From Methanobacteriota archaeon (GTDB lineage Archaea > Halobacteriota > Methanosarcinia > Methanosarcinales > Methanoperedenaceae), in NCBI GenBank assembly GCA_018899795.1, contig JAHIHJ010000346.1, forward strand, positions 1 to 12,785: a stretch of DNA of 12,785 nucleotides, in the 5' to 3' direction. Position numbers and translations under genes: made by a program. How positions within the stretch are numbered: position 1 is the first letter of the stretch; each line of letters opens with the position of its first letter. Below, piece after piece: positions 1-7,074 of the stretch. The notes under the pieces were generated by a model. It saw only the letters and a list, made by a program, of their open reading frames with translations. It did no database searches and was not told the origin of the DNA.

Positions 1-255
1 CCAATTAGTAAAGCTCTGTTTTCTAAGGAATTTATCATCGAAATGCTCGGCAAGCAACCTGGAACAATGCTCAAGCTGCAGTTTCTTTGATTCCTCACGC
101 CCCATCAAAATGATGCCCCCATGCTGGGCGATTATCTTCTTGACAAGCTCAGTCTTGCCGATCCTGCGGCGTCCGAAGATCAACATAAATTCAGCTTTAT
201 TGCTGTTGATCCTTTCTTCCAGAAGCTTGAGTTCACTTTCTCTGCCTATAAACAT
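1..255 (-). CDS. Archaeal AAA-type ATPase (ATPase_2/DUF234-like), N-terminal part only
   Basis: The reading frame starts at ATG 255 and runs off the left edge after 85 codons, so the 3' end is missing. It opens with MFIGRESELKLLEER, the usual first segment of archaeal P-loop ATPases of the ATPase_2/DUF234 group. A Walker A motif follows at residues 28-36 (FGRRRIGKT). The sensor, Walker B and C-terminal parts lie outside the window. Proteins of this group are abundant and often mobile in archaea. Their roles are mostly unknown; some are thought to be DNA-associated or toxin-like. A TATA box lies at 285-292, so the mRNA should be nearly leaderless, consistent with the absence of a Shine-Dalgarno site. 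The family call is from motif recognition and is fairly secure; the function is not known. Confidence 0.8.
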   Translation of the reverse strand, partial: MFIGRESELKLLEERINSNKAEFMLIFGRRRIGKTELVKKIIAQHGGIILMGREESKKLQLEHCSRLLAEHFDDKFLRKQSFTNW

Positions 256-284
256 GATATACTTTAGAGTATATTACTTGTAAG

Positions 285-292
285 TATATAAA
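285..292 (-). promoter_or_regulatory. TATA box of the left-edge ATPase gene
   Basis: On the minus strand this reads TTTATATA, a typical archaeal TATA box. Transcription would begin roughly 25 bases further on, around 260-265, leaving a leader of only a few bases before ATG 255. Two small palindromes lie between the box and the start codon: an inverted repeat at 257-274 (7-bp arms, loop TTAG) and TACTTGTAAGTA at 275-286. They could be a repressor site, but this is inference. Confidence 0.6.
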
Positions 293-472
293 TGTACTCG
301 CCAAAATAATGAGACTTTTTAAATTATTTTTCTCTTGATCATGACCCTTGGGCGCTTTGGAGAGCGCATGCCTGCCCTGCACATCTCCTTATCTCAACCT
401 TATTTGCCCGACAGCATGTCCAGCCAGCATCCTGGAGAGACCTTTAACAGCATCCGGTTTATCCTGCTGGAT

Positions 473-520
473 CCCGCCATCGGCGGCGCGTCCCCGGGGT
501 CCGGGGTCGCAACCCCGGCG
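473..520. repeat. GC-rich patch of consecutive small hairpins
   Basis: Only 7 of 48 bases are A or T, in an otherwise AT-rich spacer. It contains three symmetric units in a row: CCGCC/GGCGG at 474-478 and 482-486 with a 3-base loop, the palindrome CCCCGGGG at 492-499, and CCGGGGT/ACCCCGG at 501-507 and 512-518 around a CGCA tetraloop. It could be a structured RNA element, a dispersed palindromic repeat, or a 3' structure of the rml transcript, which would read through it from the right. Copy number in the genome is unknown from this window. Confidence 0.5.
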
Positions 521-595
521 CTGTAAATAAAGTCGTCAATTGACCGTTTTTAAGAGCTTTGCAATGGTAAGATATGAGATATAGAGCTAAGCTTC

Positions 596-625
596 GATAT
601 CAGGGATCTATGTCCCCCTGATATC
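596..625 (-). terminator. Perfect 10-bp inverted repeat at the end of the rml operon
   Basis: GATATCAGGG at 596-605 is matched exactly by CCCTGATATC at 616-625 with a 10-base loop. The loop contains the rmlA stop codon (608-610), so the last coding bases form one arm. Its place at the end of a long leftward operon suggests a transcript 3' end or an mRNA-stabilising hairpin. There is no clear run of U directly after it, so intrinsic termination is uncertain. Confidence 0.5.
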
Positions 626-1318
626 CCTCACCATTTCACTCGCCCTGAACAGCGATTCAAAAGTCCCGGCATCGCTCCAGTAACCCTTCAACTGCGAAAA
701 ATCCATCTCGCCCAGGCGGATATACTCATTATTCACATCCGTTATCTCAAGCTCACCCCTTCCAGAGGGCTTGAGGGTGCGAATTATCTCAAATACCCTG
801 GCATCATAGATATAAAGCCCCGTGACCGCAAGATCAGATTTAGGCGCAGCAGGCTTCTCTTCGATGGAAATGATCGACTTACCCTTTATCTCTGCCACCC
901 CGAACCTTCCAGCATCAGGGACTTCTTTCAGGAATATCCTGGCTCCGTGTTTAAATGTCTCAACCGCGTTACGGACATTATCCTGGAAAATATTATCCCC
1001 CAGTATCACCGTCACAGCCCCGTTATCAGCAAAATCATCCGCAAGCCCGAGAGCCTCAGCGATGCCTCCTGCTTTTTCCTGTATCTCGAACGTGAGATGC
1101 ACCCCAAGATCGGCACCTGAACCAAGAAGCTCAAGGAAATGCCCGGCGTGACCGCGCCCGGACACTATCATAATATCCTTTATCCCCGCATCTATCAGCG
1201 TCTGCAGAGGGTAGTATATCATGGGTTTGTCATAGACCGGAAGCAGATGCTTGTTCGTGACTTTTGTCAATGGATACAGGCGCGAACCTGTGCCTCCGGC
1301 GAGTATTATGCCTTTCAT
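608..1318 (-). CDS. rmlA: Glucose-1-phosphate thymidylyltransferase (short RmlA type)
   Basis: This enzyme would join dTTP and glucose-1-phosphate to give dTDP-glucose, the first step toward dTDP-L-rhamnose, in the cytoplasm. The 236 residues show the nucleotidyltransferase signature GGTGSRLYPLT (8-18), VYDKPMIYYPL (28-38), the metal-binding LGDNI (106-110), EEKP (153-156), GELEITD (188-194) and KGYWSDAGT (211-219). It is shorter than the roughly 290-residue enterobacterial enzyme and lacks its C-terminal tail, as do many archaeal and Gram-positive forms. ATG 1318 overlaps the end of rmlD by four bases, and GGTGA lies just upstream, so translation is probably coupled. It is the last gene of the operon. 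A related sugar-1-phosphate nucleotidyltransferase specificity cannot be excluded, but the neighbouring rmlB, rmlC and rmlD support this call. Confidence 0.93.
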   Translation of the reverse strand: MKGIILAGGTGSRLYPLTKVTNKHLLPVYDKPMIYYPLQTLIDAGIKDIMIVSGRGHAGHFLELLGSGADLGVHLTFEIQEKAGGIAEALGLADDFADNGAVTVILGDNIFQDNVRNAVETFKHGARIFLKEVPDAGRFGVAEIKGKSIISIEEKPAAPKSDLAVTGLYIYDARVFEIIRTLKPSGRGELEITDVNNEYIRLGEMDFSQLKGYWSDAGTFESLFRASEMVRDIRGT

Positions 1319-2136
1319 GTTCTCACCATGGCTTTTCGTTTATTTAAATACTCAACCAGAGCATCTCTCCAGTGGCGCATAGGAGTTGTTTTCGTATTGA
1401 CAAGAACCGAGTATTTCGGACGCCTGGCTTTCCTCGGGAACTCATCGCTTGTGCACGGTACTGCGTTCTTTATTATAGCTGATGCGAACTCGTACCAAGA
1501 GCATACGCCCTCGTTCGTGATGTGATATACTCCTTCCGGCAAGCCAATAAGCTCTTTTGTCTTCCGGGCAAGGTCAACAGCGTATGTAGGCTTTCCGAAC
1601 TGGTCATTTACCACTTTCACTTTATCCATCTTACCCGATAACATGAGCATCGTATCCACGAAATTCCTGCCGTGGGCTCCATAGAGCCACGAAGTCCTTA
1701 CTATCCTGTAATCATCCATATTTTTAATAATATTCATCTCACCCGCGAGCTTGGAGCTTCCATAGGCATTTATGGGATCGGGGATGTCGGATTCAACATA
1801 TTCCTTCTTAGAGCCGTCAAAAATATAATCCGTGCTGTAATGAACAAGTACCGCGCCAGCGCGCCTGCAACCTTCAGCCATATACCCTGGCGCAGCGCCG
1901 TTAACATCATTTGCCAGTTCCCGGTTATCCTCGCAGTCGTCAACAGCAGTGTAAGCCGCGGCATTTATCACAACATCAGGTTCATTTATCTCTATTGTTT
2001 CAATGACCTTCTCCCTGTCCCTGATATCAAGATCCCTGTGTTTTAACTTCACAGCATCAGGAAAGACCGTGCACAACTCAGTACCGAGCATCCCTCCTGC
2101 CCCGAATATCAGTGTTTTAATTTTTCCCACCACCAT
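1315..2136 (-). CDS. rmlD: dTDP-4-dehydrorhamnose reductase
   Basis: This would be the last enzyme of dTDP-L-rhamnose synthesis, reducing dTDP-4-keto-rhamnose with NAD(P)H. The 273-residue protein is a short-chain dehydrogenase of the RmlD type. Visible motifs are the Rossmann glycine motif GAGGMLG (12-18), NAAAYTAVD (58-66), YSTDYIFDG (100-108), the catalytic YGSSK (125-129) and the late substrate-site segment RRPKYSVL (238-245). The chosen ATG 2136 overlaps rmlB by 28 bases. In-frame GTG codons follow at once (2133 and 2130), and the first conserved strand begins only at residue 7, so the true start could be slightly later. It overlaps rmlA by four bases at its other end. Length and motifs fit the family well. 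Confidence 0.93.
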   Translation of the reverse strand: MVVGKIKTLIFGAGGMLGTELCTVFPDAVKLKHRDLDIRDREKVIETIEINEPDVVINAAAYTAVDDCEDNRELANDVNGAAPGYMAEGCRRAGAVLVHYSTDYIFDGSKKEYVESDIPDPINAYGSSKLAGEMNIIKNMDDYRIVRTSWLYGAHGRNFVDTMLMLSGKMDKVKVVNDQFGKPTYAVDLARKTKELIGLPEGVYHITNEGVCSWYEFASAIIKNAVPCTSDEFPRKARRPKYSVLVNTKTTPMRHWRDALVEYLNKRKAMVRT

Positions 2137-3065
2137 CGGTTCTCAACATACCATCGAACCGTGCTTTCAAGCGCCTCATTGAATCCGTGCTCCGGCACCC
2201 AGCCCAGTTTGAGCAGTTTCGTACAATTAAGGGAATACCTGAAATCATGACCCGGGCGATCCTTTACATACTCTATCATGGACTCATCCGCGTCCAGGCT
2301 CTTGATGATCTTTTTCGTTATATCGATATTTGACCTCTCAGCCCCGCCCCCGATGTTGTATATCTCGCCAGGAATGCCATTATGAAGCACAAAATCCACA
2401 GCTTTGCAGTGGTCAAGCACATATATCCAGTCTCGCACGTTCTTTCCAGTTCCATATACCGGTACTTTTTTGTTTTCAAGCAGGTTCGTGATAAAAAGGG
2501 GTATGAGTTTTTCAGGATACTGGTATGGTCCGTAGTTATTGGTGCATCGTGTTATGATAACTGGCAATTTATGCGTTAAATAATACGACTGCGCAAGCAG
2601 GTCTGAGCTTGCTTTGCTGGAAGAATAAGGACTTGAAGGCGTGAGTCTGTCTTTTTCTCTAAAAGAACCTCTTTCCCTGCTGCCATATACCTCATCAGTG
2701 GAAATGTGGATAAACCTGCTGACCTTATATTTGCGCGCGCTTTCAAGAAGCGTAAAAGTACCCAGGACGTTCGTCCTGACGAACGCCGAAGCGTCTTCAA
2801 TGGAGCGGTCCACGTGGCTCTCTGCTGCAAAATGAACAACATTATCAACCTTTTGCATAACTTTGTCAACGACCGTAGGGTCGCAGATGTCCCCTTTCAC
2901 ATACGAATAATTCGGGTTTTTTTCGACATCCTTAAGGTTATCCGGATTCCCGGCATAGGTCTGCATATCAAGATTGATCACCCTGTGATCATTATATTTT
3001 TCCAGCATATGCCGTATAAAGTTGCTCCCGATAAAACCCAACCCGCCGGTTACGAGAATGTTCAA
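2109..3065 (-). CDS. rmlB: dTDP-glucose 4,6-dehydratase
   Basis: RmlB converts dTDP-glucose to dTDP-4-keto-6-deoxyglucose using bound NAD. The 318-residue extended short-chain dehydrogenase shows GGLGFIG (7-13), AAESHVDRSI (80-89), the catalytic STDEVYG (122-128, supplying Asp124 and Glu125), Tyr147 and Lys151 (YSSSK), the NNYGPYQYPEKLIP segment (176-189) and RDWIYV (211-216). All key residues are present and the length is normal. The start is TTG at 3065: conserved sequence begins immediately after it, and GAGGT lies seven bases upstream, so the unusual codon is well supported. The gene sits 18 bases downstream of rmlC and overlaps rmlD. Confidence 0.95.
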   Translation of the reverse strand: MNILVTGGLGFIGSNFIRHMLEKYNDHRVINLDMQTYAGNPDNLKDVEKNPNYSYVKGDICDPTVVDKVMQKVDNVVHFAAESHVDRSIEDASAFVRTNVLGTFTLLESARKYKVSRFIHISTDEVYGSRERGSFREKDRLTPSSPYSSSKASSDLLAQSYYLTHKLPVIITRCTNNYGPYQYPEKLIPLFITNLLENKKVPVYGTGKNVRDWIYVLDHCKAVDFVLHNGIPGEIYNIGGGAERSNIDITKKIIKSLDADESMIEYVKDRPGHDFRYSLNCTKLLKLGWVPEHGFNEALESTVRWYVENRWWWEKLKH

Positions 3066-3083
3066 TGTCCTGACCTCTTTTAT

Positions 3084-3557
3084 TTATCCATGCTTCAATC
3101 CGGGCGCAAGCCCCCAGTCATAAGGGATATCCTTTGTATCAGGAGGAAGACGGTATTCATCAGGCTCTTTATAATTATACGGCAGTGTCGGGATGCTTAA
3201 GAAATACGCGGTCTCAGTTCCTATCCCTTTAAATCCATGGTACACGCCTGGAGGTACGCTGATCAGGATCGGGTTTTTCTCGCCCACGAACAGTTCGATG
3301 ATGGTTTTATGGGTAGGTGAATCCTTCCGCGCATCATATAAAACTACTTTCATCATCCCCCGGATGCATGTGAAATTATCCGTCTGCTTCTTATGATAAT
3401 GCCAGCCTTTCACCACGCCAGGGTATGCCGTGGACAAATAGACCTGCCCGAACTGTTTGAACACCTCATCATCGCACCTCAGGATCTCCATGAGCCAGCC
3501 CCGCTCATCAGGGATGACTTTCAGGTTTTTAATTACGACACCGTCAATGTTTTTCAT
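3084..3557 (-). CDS. rmlC: dTDP-4-dehydrorhamnose 3,5-epimerase family protein (short RmlC-like cupin)
   Basis: In this operon the protein should carry out the epimerisation step between RmlB and RmlD. The 157 residues show the RmlC-family segments DERGWLMEI (17-25), GWHYHKKQ (51-58, with His53 matching the catalytic base) and VPPGVYHGF (101-109). It differs from the classical enzyme: it is shorter (about 180 residues is usual), GLHYQ is replaced by GWHYHK, and the region where the proton-donating Tyr normally sits reads FLSIPTLPYNY (119-129). From memory, this short form is a recurrent subfamily beside archaeal and bacterial rml genes, so it probably still works as the epimerase, perhaps with another residue as acid. 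An AGGA site sits three bases before ATG 3557. The gap to the upstream glycosyltransferase is 30 bases. Confidence 0.8.
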   Translation of the reverse strand: MKNIDGVVIKNLKVIPDERGWLMEILRCDDEVFKQFGQVYLSTAYPGVVKGWHYHKKQTDNFTCIRGMMKVVLYDARKDSPTHKTIIELFVGEKNPILISVPPGVYHGFKGIGTETAYFLSIPTLPYNYKEPDEYRLPPDTKDIPYDWGLAPGLKHG

Positions 3558-3572
3558 ATATCCTGCTTTTCC

Positions 3573-3581
3573 TATTTAATA
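3573..3581 (-). promoter_or_regulatory. Possible internal TATA box before rmlC
   Basis: The minus strand reads TATTAAATA about 16 to 24 bases before the rmlC start codon, in the short gap after the upstream glycosyltransferase gene. It could give the four rml genes their own promoter within the operon. The spacing would leave almost no leader, although a Shine-Dalgarno-like AGGA is present, so the evidence is weak. Confidence 0.25.
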
Positions 3582-3587
3582 TCCTGT

Positions 3588-4697
3588 TTAATAATTCCCT
3601 GAAGTATTATTTAAATTTGTCTCATTGATCTCTTTTCTCATCTTTTTAAGAAAAATATCTACACTGAACTTACTTGCCTGTTCAATGCATTTTTCCTTAA
3701 ATCTGGAAGGGTCCATTGATATTGATTTTATTGCATTTACTATATCCTTGACCTGAGGTCCAACTAAAAAACCTGTTGAACCATCAATAACTGTCTCCAG
3801 ACATCCCCCCTCCCTCATCCCCACGACAGCCTTCCCTGAAGCCATGGCTTCAACTGGCGCCATCCCGAAAGGCTCTTCCATGGACGTAATAATAAAAGCT
3901 TTGCACCTGGCATAAAGCAGAATAAGTTCATCCTCAGGTACATTGCCAAGTAACAAAACATTTTTGGGGAATCTTTTCAAAAGATCGCTGGCATACTCGG
4001 AAGATCGATCAGCCCTGGCACATCCCCCTATAATAAGCAATTTTTCCTCAGGAAGCTGCCTGAAAGCTTCGATCTGCAATTCGATGCGTTTTTCGGGATA
4101 CAACCTGTTCACAGACAACCAGAAATCCCCGAACTCCTCAAATCTGAACCTGGATATATCGACCGGAGGATAGACCACTTTTGAACTTCTGTCCAGGTAT
4201 TTTTTTACCCGTTCCTGCACGCTTATGGAATTGGCAATTATAACGCAGACATGCTTCATGTAGTGCTCATAAAATTTCCTGTGCACCGCCACCCATATCC
4301 TGAACAGCAGGGAAGAAAAAAACGATTGCTGCCTTAGATAAACATCATACAGGTCATAAAAGACCCTTACAGGAGTGGACTGGCAATATAATAAGTTCGG
4401 CTTATGTTTCCCGGCTGCAAGATGCGCCCAGTTGTTGGAAAATATAAAAAAATCATACTTTTTTGAAAAATCGCAAAGCATAAACCTCAAAGATGCAGAT
4501 ATCTGTTTGAGCGGCGCGATCTTTATAGTCTTTCCAAGGCTTATGATATTCACGTCTTCAAATCCCATCATACTGACCGTATTGAAATCCACATCCGTTG
4601 TAATAACATCTGCTTTGAGGTCACGGGCAAGGGTCAGTATCAATTTATCGGCACCGCCGATCGTTCCTATGTAATCGTGGAATATCGCGATCTTCAA
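3588..4697 (-). CDS. Family 4 glycosyltransferase (GT-B fold)
   Basis: This cytoplasmic enzyme would transfer a sugar from a nucleotide-sugar to a growing glycan; the sugar and acceptor are not readable from sequence. The 369 residues have a GT-B layout: an N-terminal domain with the glycine pair in GTIGGADK (11-18), the linker motif VVYPPVD (174-180), then a C-terminal donor domain with VNRLYPEKR (196-204) and the family 4 E-x7-E motif in EEPFGMAPVEAM (274-285, Glu275 and Glu283). No membrane helix is evident. The start is TTG at 4697: the first beta strand (KIAIFHDY) follows directly and GAGG lies upstream, so it is well supported. It lies between another family 4 enzyme and rmlC, so a rhamnosyl- or mannosyltransferase is plausible but unproven. 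Confidence 0.88.
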   Translation of the reverse strand: MKIAIFHDYIGTIGGADKLILTLARDLKADVITTDVDFNTVSMMGFEDVNIISLGKTIKIAPLKQISASLRFMLCDFSKKYDFFIFSNNWAHLAAGKHKPNLLYCQSTPVRVFYDLYDVYLRQQSFFSSLLFRIWVAVHRKFYEHYMKHVCVIIANSISVQERVKKYLDRSSKVVYPPVDISRFRFEEFGDFWLSVNRLYPEKRIELQIEAFRQLPEEKLLIIGGCARADRSSEYASDLLKRFPKNVLLLGNVPEDELILLYARCKAFIITSMEEPFGMAPVEAMASGKAVVGMREGGCLETVIDGSTGFLVGPQVKDIVNAIKSISMDPSRFKEKCIEQASKFSVDIFLKKMRKEINETNLNNTSGNY

Positions 4698-4737
4698 AGT
4701 ATCCTCTGTGCTTTCTGTGGATTTTCAAACCAGAAAA

Positions 4738-4748
4738 CAATAAAAATT
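4738..4748 (-). promoter_or_regulatory. Possible internal TATA box in the gap between the two family 4 glycosyltransferase genes
   Basis: The 64-base gap at 4698-4761 is among the longest inside the cluster. On the minus strand it contains the AT-rich stretch AATTTTTATTG about 40 bases before the TTG start at 4697. That would leave a leader of about 20 bases carrying the GAGG site. The match to a TATA box is only moderate. Confidence 0.25.
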
Positions 4749-4761
4749 CTCATATTCATAC

Positions 4762-5892
4762 TTAGAGAGCTTCTTCATAAATAACCATTAGTTTCCTGAC
4801 TATCCTGTCCCAGTCATAATCCTTAGACCTGTTCAAAGCGGAGATGGATTTTTCTTCGCGAAGAGAAGTATCACTGATCAGCAGGCGTATCGCTTCTGCG
4901 AGTTCGAATACATCCGGTTTTATCAAAAGACCGGTATGTTCATCAACAAGTTCCGAGGCTGCGTTACGCGGGTGGAGCACAGTTATGACCGGGAGACCGC
5001 ATGCAAAAGATTCGATGACCACCATCCCGAACCCTTCCCTGACCGAGGGCAGCACCAGCGCCTTACAGGACTTCAACCTTGCTATTACCTCATCAGTTCC
5101 CATAAATCCAGTGAACCTGATATTATCAGAAAGCGCTTTCCCGGAAGCAAGCCCAACAAGCCGTTCTTTCTCAGGCCCATCCCCTATTATGTAACATTTC
5201 ACATCAGGCATTGATCTTTTAACATGGACCATAGCCTCGATAAGCAGATCAACATTTTTCTCCCTGATAAGCCGCCCGATGAATATTATATCGCATTTAT
5301 GAACAGATGGCTGTATGCTTCCGATCTTTTTCAGGTCAATGCCATTAGGCACTATGTAAACGTTCTTCACGCTGACCCCGAGCGATCCCAGACCCTTCTT
5401 TGTCGTTTCTGATACTGCAATGGATCTGGATGTGAGTTTCGAGACCAGTATCTCCACGATCTTCCCGAAAAGACCGGGCTTTCCCATGTATTCATACCAG
5501 TATTCTCCCCATACTTCATGCCAGGTGAATATCAACGGGGTTCTCCTCAGGACGGATATGAGTTTAACGCTGAAACATGAGAAATATGGGAATACGCTTA
5601 CATCGATCAGATCGAATTTCTCTCTTGCCAGGTGAGGCATCAGTTTTATCCCGAATATCATGGCTTCAGATATTGATCGTCTGCCCTGGACATACAGATC
5701 CATCTTCCCGCATACACCATGCAACACCATGCCCTCATATTCCATTACATCGGCGCCATCCCACCATTTAATTCCGAACACATGCACCTGGTGCCCCTTC
5801 TGCGCCATCCGTCTTCCAAGTTCGAAAATCCTTTTTTCTGCGCCACCTTTCACCCACGGATAAACGGCATCATATACGAAAGCTAGCTTCAT
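4762..5892 (-). CDS. Family 4 glycosyltransferase (GT-B fold)
   Basis: A second nucleotide-sugar-dependent glycosyltransferase of 376 residues. The N-terminal domain starts MKLAFVYDAVYPWVKGGAEK, with the glycine pair at 16-17 typical of the family. VPNGID (181-186) marks the start of the donor domain, followed by IGRLIREKNVD (205-215) and REGFGMVVIE (285-294), which carries the E-x7-E pair Glu286 and Glu294. It is only distantly similar to its downstream neighbour, so the two probably add different sugars rather than being a recent duplication. ATG 5892 overlaps the end of the family 2 glycosyltransferase by four bases, with AAAGGAT just upstream, indicating coupled translation. Donor and acceptor are unknown. 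Confidence 0.9.
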   Translation of the reverse strand: MKLAFVYDAVYPWVKGGAEKRIFELGRRMAQKGHQVHVFGIKWWDGADVMEYEGMVLHGVCGKMDLYVQGRRSISEAMIFGIKLMPHLAREKFDLIDVSVFPYFSCFSVKLISVLRRTPLIFTWHEVWGEYWYEYMGKPGLFGKIVEILVSKLTSRSIAVSETTKKGLGSLGVSVKNVYIVPNGIDLKKIGSIQPSVHKCDIIFIGRLIREKNVDLLIEAMVHVKRSMPDVKCYIIGDGPEKERLVGLASGKALSDNIRFTGFMGTDEVIARLKSCKALVLPSVREGFGMVVIESFACGLPVITVLHPRNAASELVDEHTGLLIKPDVFELAEAIRLLISDTSLREEKSISALNRSKDYDWDRIVRKLMVIYEEAL

Positions 5893-7037
5893 CGATTATC
5901 CTTTTTATCCAGCAAAAATATACTGATTATGAGTGAAGAGAATATTATCTGTATACCCACCGCCGCAAGCACCATTGCGATCACTGCATTTCCCACTTCC
6001 GAGAGAGAACCGTAACCAGAGGATACCCATTTATAGATAACACCCGCGCCTGAGATTATGCCGCCGGCGAATAATATAATACCCAGAAGCAGCCCCACCT
6101 CAAGAGAATGGTAATCCAGCATTTGAGCTGTAATTCCTGTCCTGTCTATCTTGTTGTGAATAATGCCGTATATTTTCATGTAACCTCCGGTCGCCAGCAT
6201 CTGCACCCCAATTATAGCAAGCATACTGCCCAGGATGAAAGAATGCAAACTGGTGGTTTCCACATTCCCCCTCATGATAAGTGCTGCTGTCATGAATACA
6301 CCAAGACAAAAGACAAAAAGACCGGGTATGAACAGGAATGGCGTGGGGTTATAGAGCATCATGAACCTCAGGTGGCGCCATCCGTCGCCCCATGAGTGCA
6401 GTTTTGATGGTGTAAGCCTCGGGTAATATGTTACAGGGACCTCTGTCATTCGCACCTTTTTCCTTGCTGCTTCGATTATCATCTCGCTTGCATATTCCAT
6501 CCCCTCGCTTTTCATATCAAGCTTTAAATATGATTCCCGGGCTATCGCCCTTAATCCGCAGTGGGCATCGCTAAAATGCGTTTTAAAGAGTAAGTTCAGG
6601 ATCCCTGTCAATATGGGATTCCCGATATACCTGTGCAGCCGGGGCATTGCTCCTTTCTTGATATCACCCTTAAGCCGCGTGCCCATGACAAAATCCGCCT
6701 TCCCTTCTATCAGGGGTTCCAGGAGCTTTTGCATCTCGCACAGGTCATAGGTATCATCGGCATCAGTAAATAGTAAATATTTGCCCCGGGCATATCTTAT
6801 TCCTTGCATATAGGCGTTGCCGTACCCTTTATTCAGGGGAGTAACGACCTTTGCCCCCATCTGTCCCGCTATTTCCCTGGAATTGTCGGTTGAATTGTCA
6901 GATACGATTATCTCCCCCTCAAGACCATTTTTTTCCAGAGTTGACCTGGCTTTCTGGATGCATCTGCCTATCGTTTTTTCCTCGTTCATGCAGGGGATTA
7001 TCACTGAAACTACGGGCTGGCTCATCATACCTTTCAT
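5889..7037 (-). CDS. Family 2 glycosyltransferase with C-terminal membrane helices (polyprenyl-phosphate type)
   Basis: The 382-residue protein has an N-terminal GT-A catalytic domain and a C-terminal membrane part. Catalytic features are VSVIIPCMNEE (10-20), VSDNSTDNS (45-53), the metal-binding DADD (92-95), MGTRLKG (118-124) and the SDAHCGLRA segment (156-164). Four hydrophobic stretches at about 233-255, 264-284, 313-336 and 349-376 would anchor it. This layout resembles dolichol-phosphate mannose or glucose synthases and related archaeal enzymes, so it may charge a lipid carrier with a sugar for glycan assembly. ATG 7037 has no Shine-Dalgarno site. Met4 or Met5 are alternative starts, with AAAGGT lying immediately before Met4. 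It follows the Smr-like gene after 37 bases. The exact sugar is not predictable. Confidence 0.88.
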   Translation of the reverse strand: MKGMMSQPVVSVIIPCMNEEKTIGRCIQKARSTLEKNGLEGEIIVSDNSTDNSREIAGQMGAKVVTPLNKGYGNAYMQGIRYARGKYLLFTDADDTYDLCEMQKLLEPLIEGKADFVMGTRLKGDIKKGAMPRLHRYIGNPILTGILNLLFKTHFSDAHCGLRAIARESYLKLDMKSEGMEYASEMIIEAARKKVRMTEVPVTYYPRLTPSKLHSWGDGWRHLRFMMLYNPTPFLFIPGLFVFCLGVFMTAALIMRGNVETTSLHSFILGSMLAIIGVQMLATGGYMKIYGIIHNKIDRTGITAQMLDYHSLEVGLLLGIILFAGGIISGAGVIYKWVSSGYGSLSEVGNAVIAMVLAAVGIQIIFSSLIISIFLLDKKDNR

Positions 7038-7074
7038 TATCGGGAGTGTTAAAATAGCTTTTCTTTAGATTTCG

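Larger units (their letters stand above)
256..607. other. Non-coding spacer between the left-edge ATPase gene and rmlA
   Basis: This spacer of about 350 bases separates two leftward genes. It holds the ATPase promoter with adjacent palindromes (257-292), a GC-rich hairpin patch (473-520), and most of the inverted repeat that ends the rml operon (596-625). Two short overlapping rightward frames (335-526 and 348-530) have no Shine-Dalgarno site, no recognisable protein motif, and end within or just past the GC-rich patch, so I do not call them genes. Confidence 0.6.

Noticed and set aside
500..520. Resemblance of CCGGGGTCGCAACCCCGG to a tRNA T-arm
   Set aside because: The loop has four bases rather than seven, and no acceptor, D or anticodon arms can be drawn around it.
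335..530. Two overlapping short rightward frames in the spacer left of rmlA
   Set aside because: No Shine-Dalgarno site or known motif. The ends run into or just past the GC-rich hairpin patch, and the peptides have unlikely compositions; chance frames.
4762..5892. Possibility that the two family 4 glycosyltransferase genes are a recent tandem duplication
   Set aside because: Beyond the shared GT-B motifs their sequences differ throughout, including linker and N-terminal regions.
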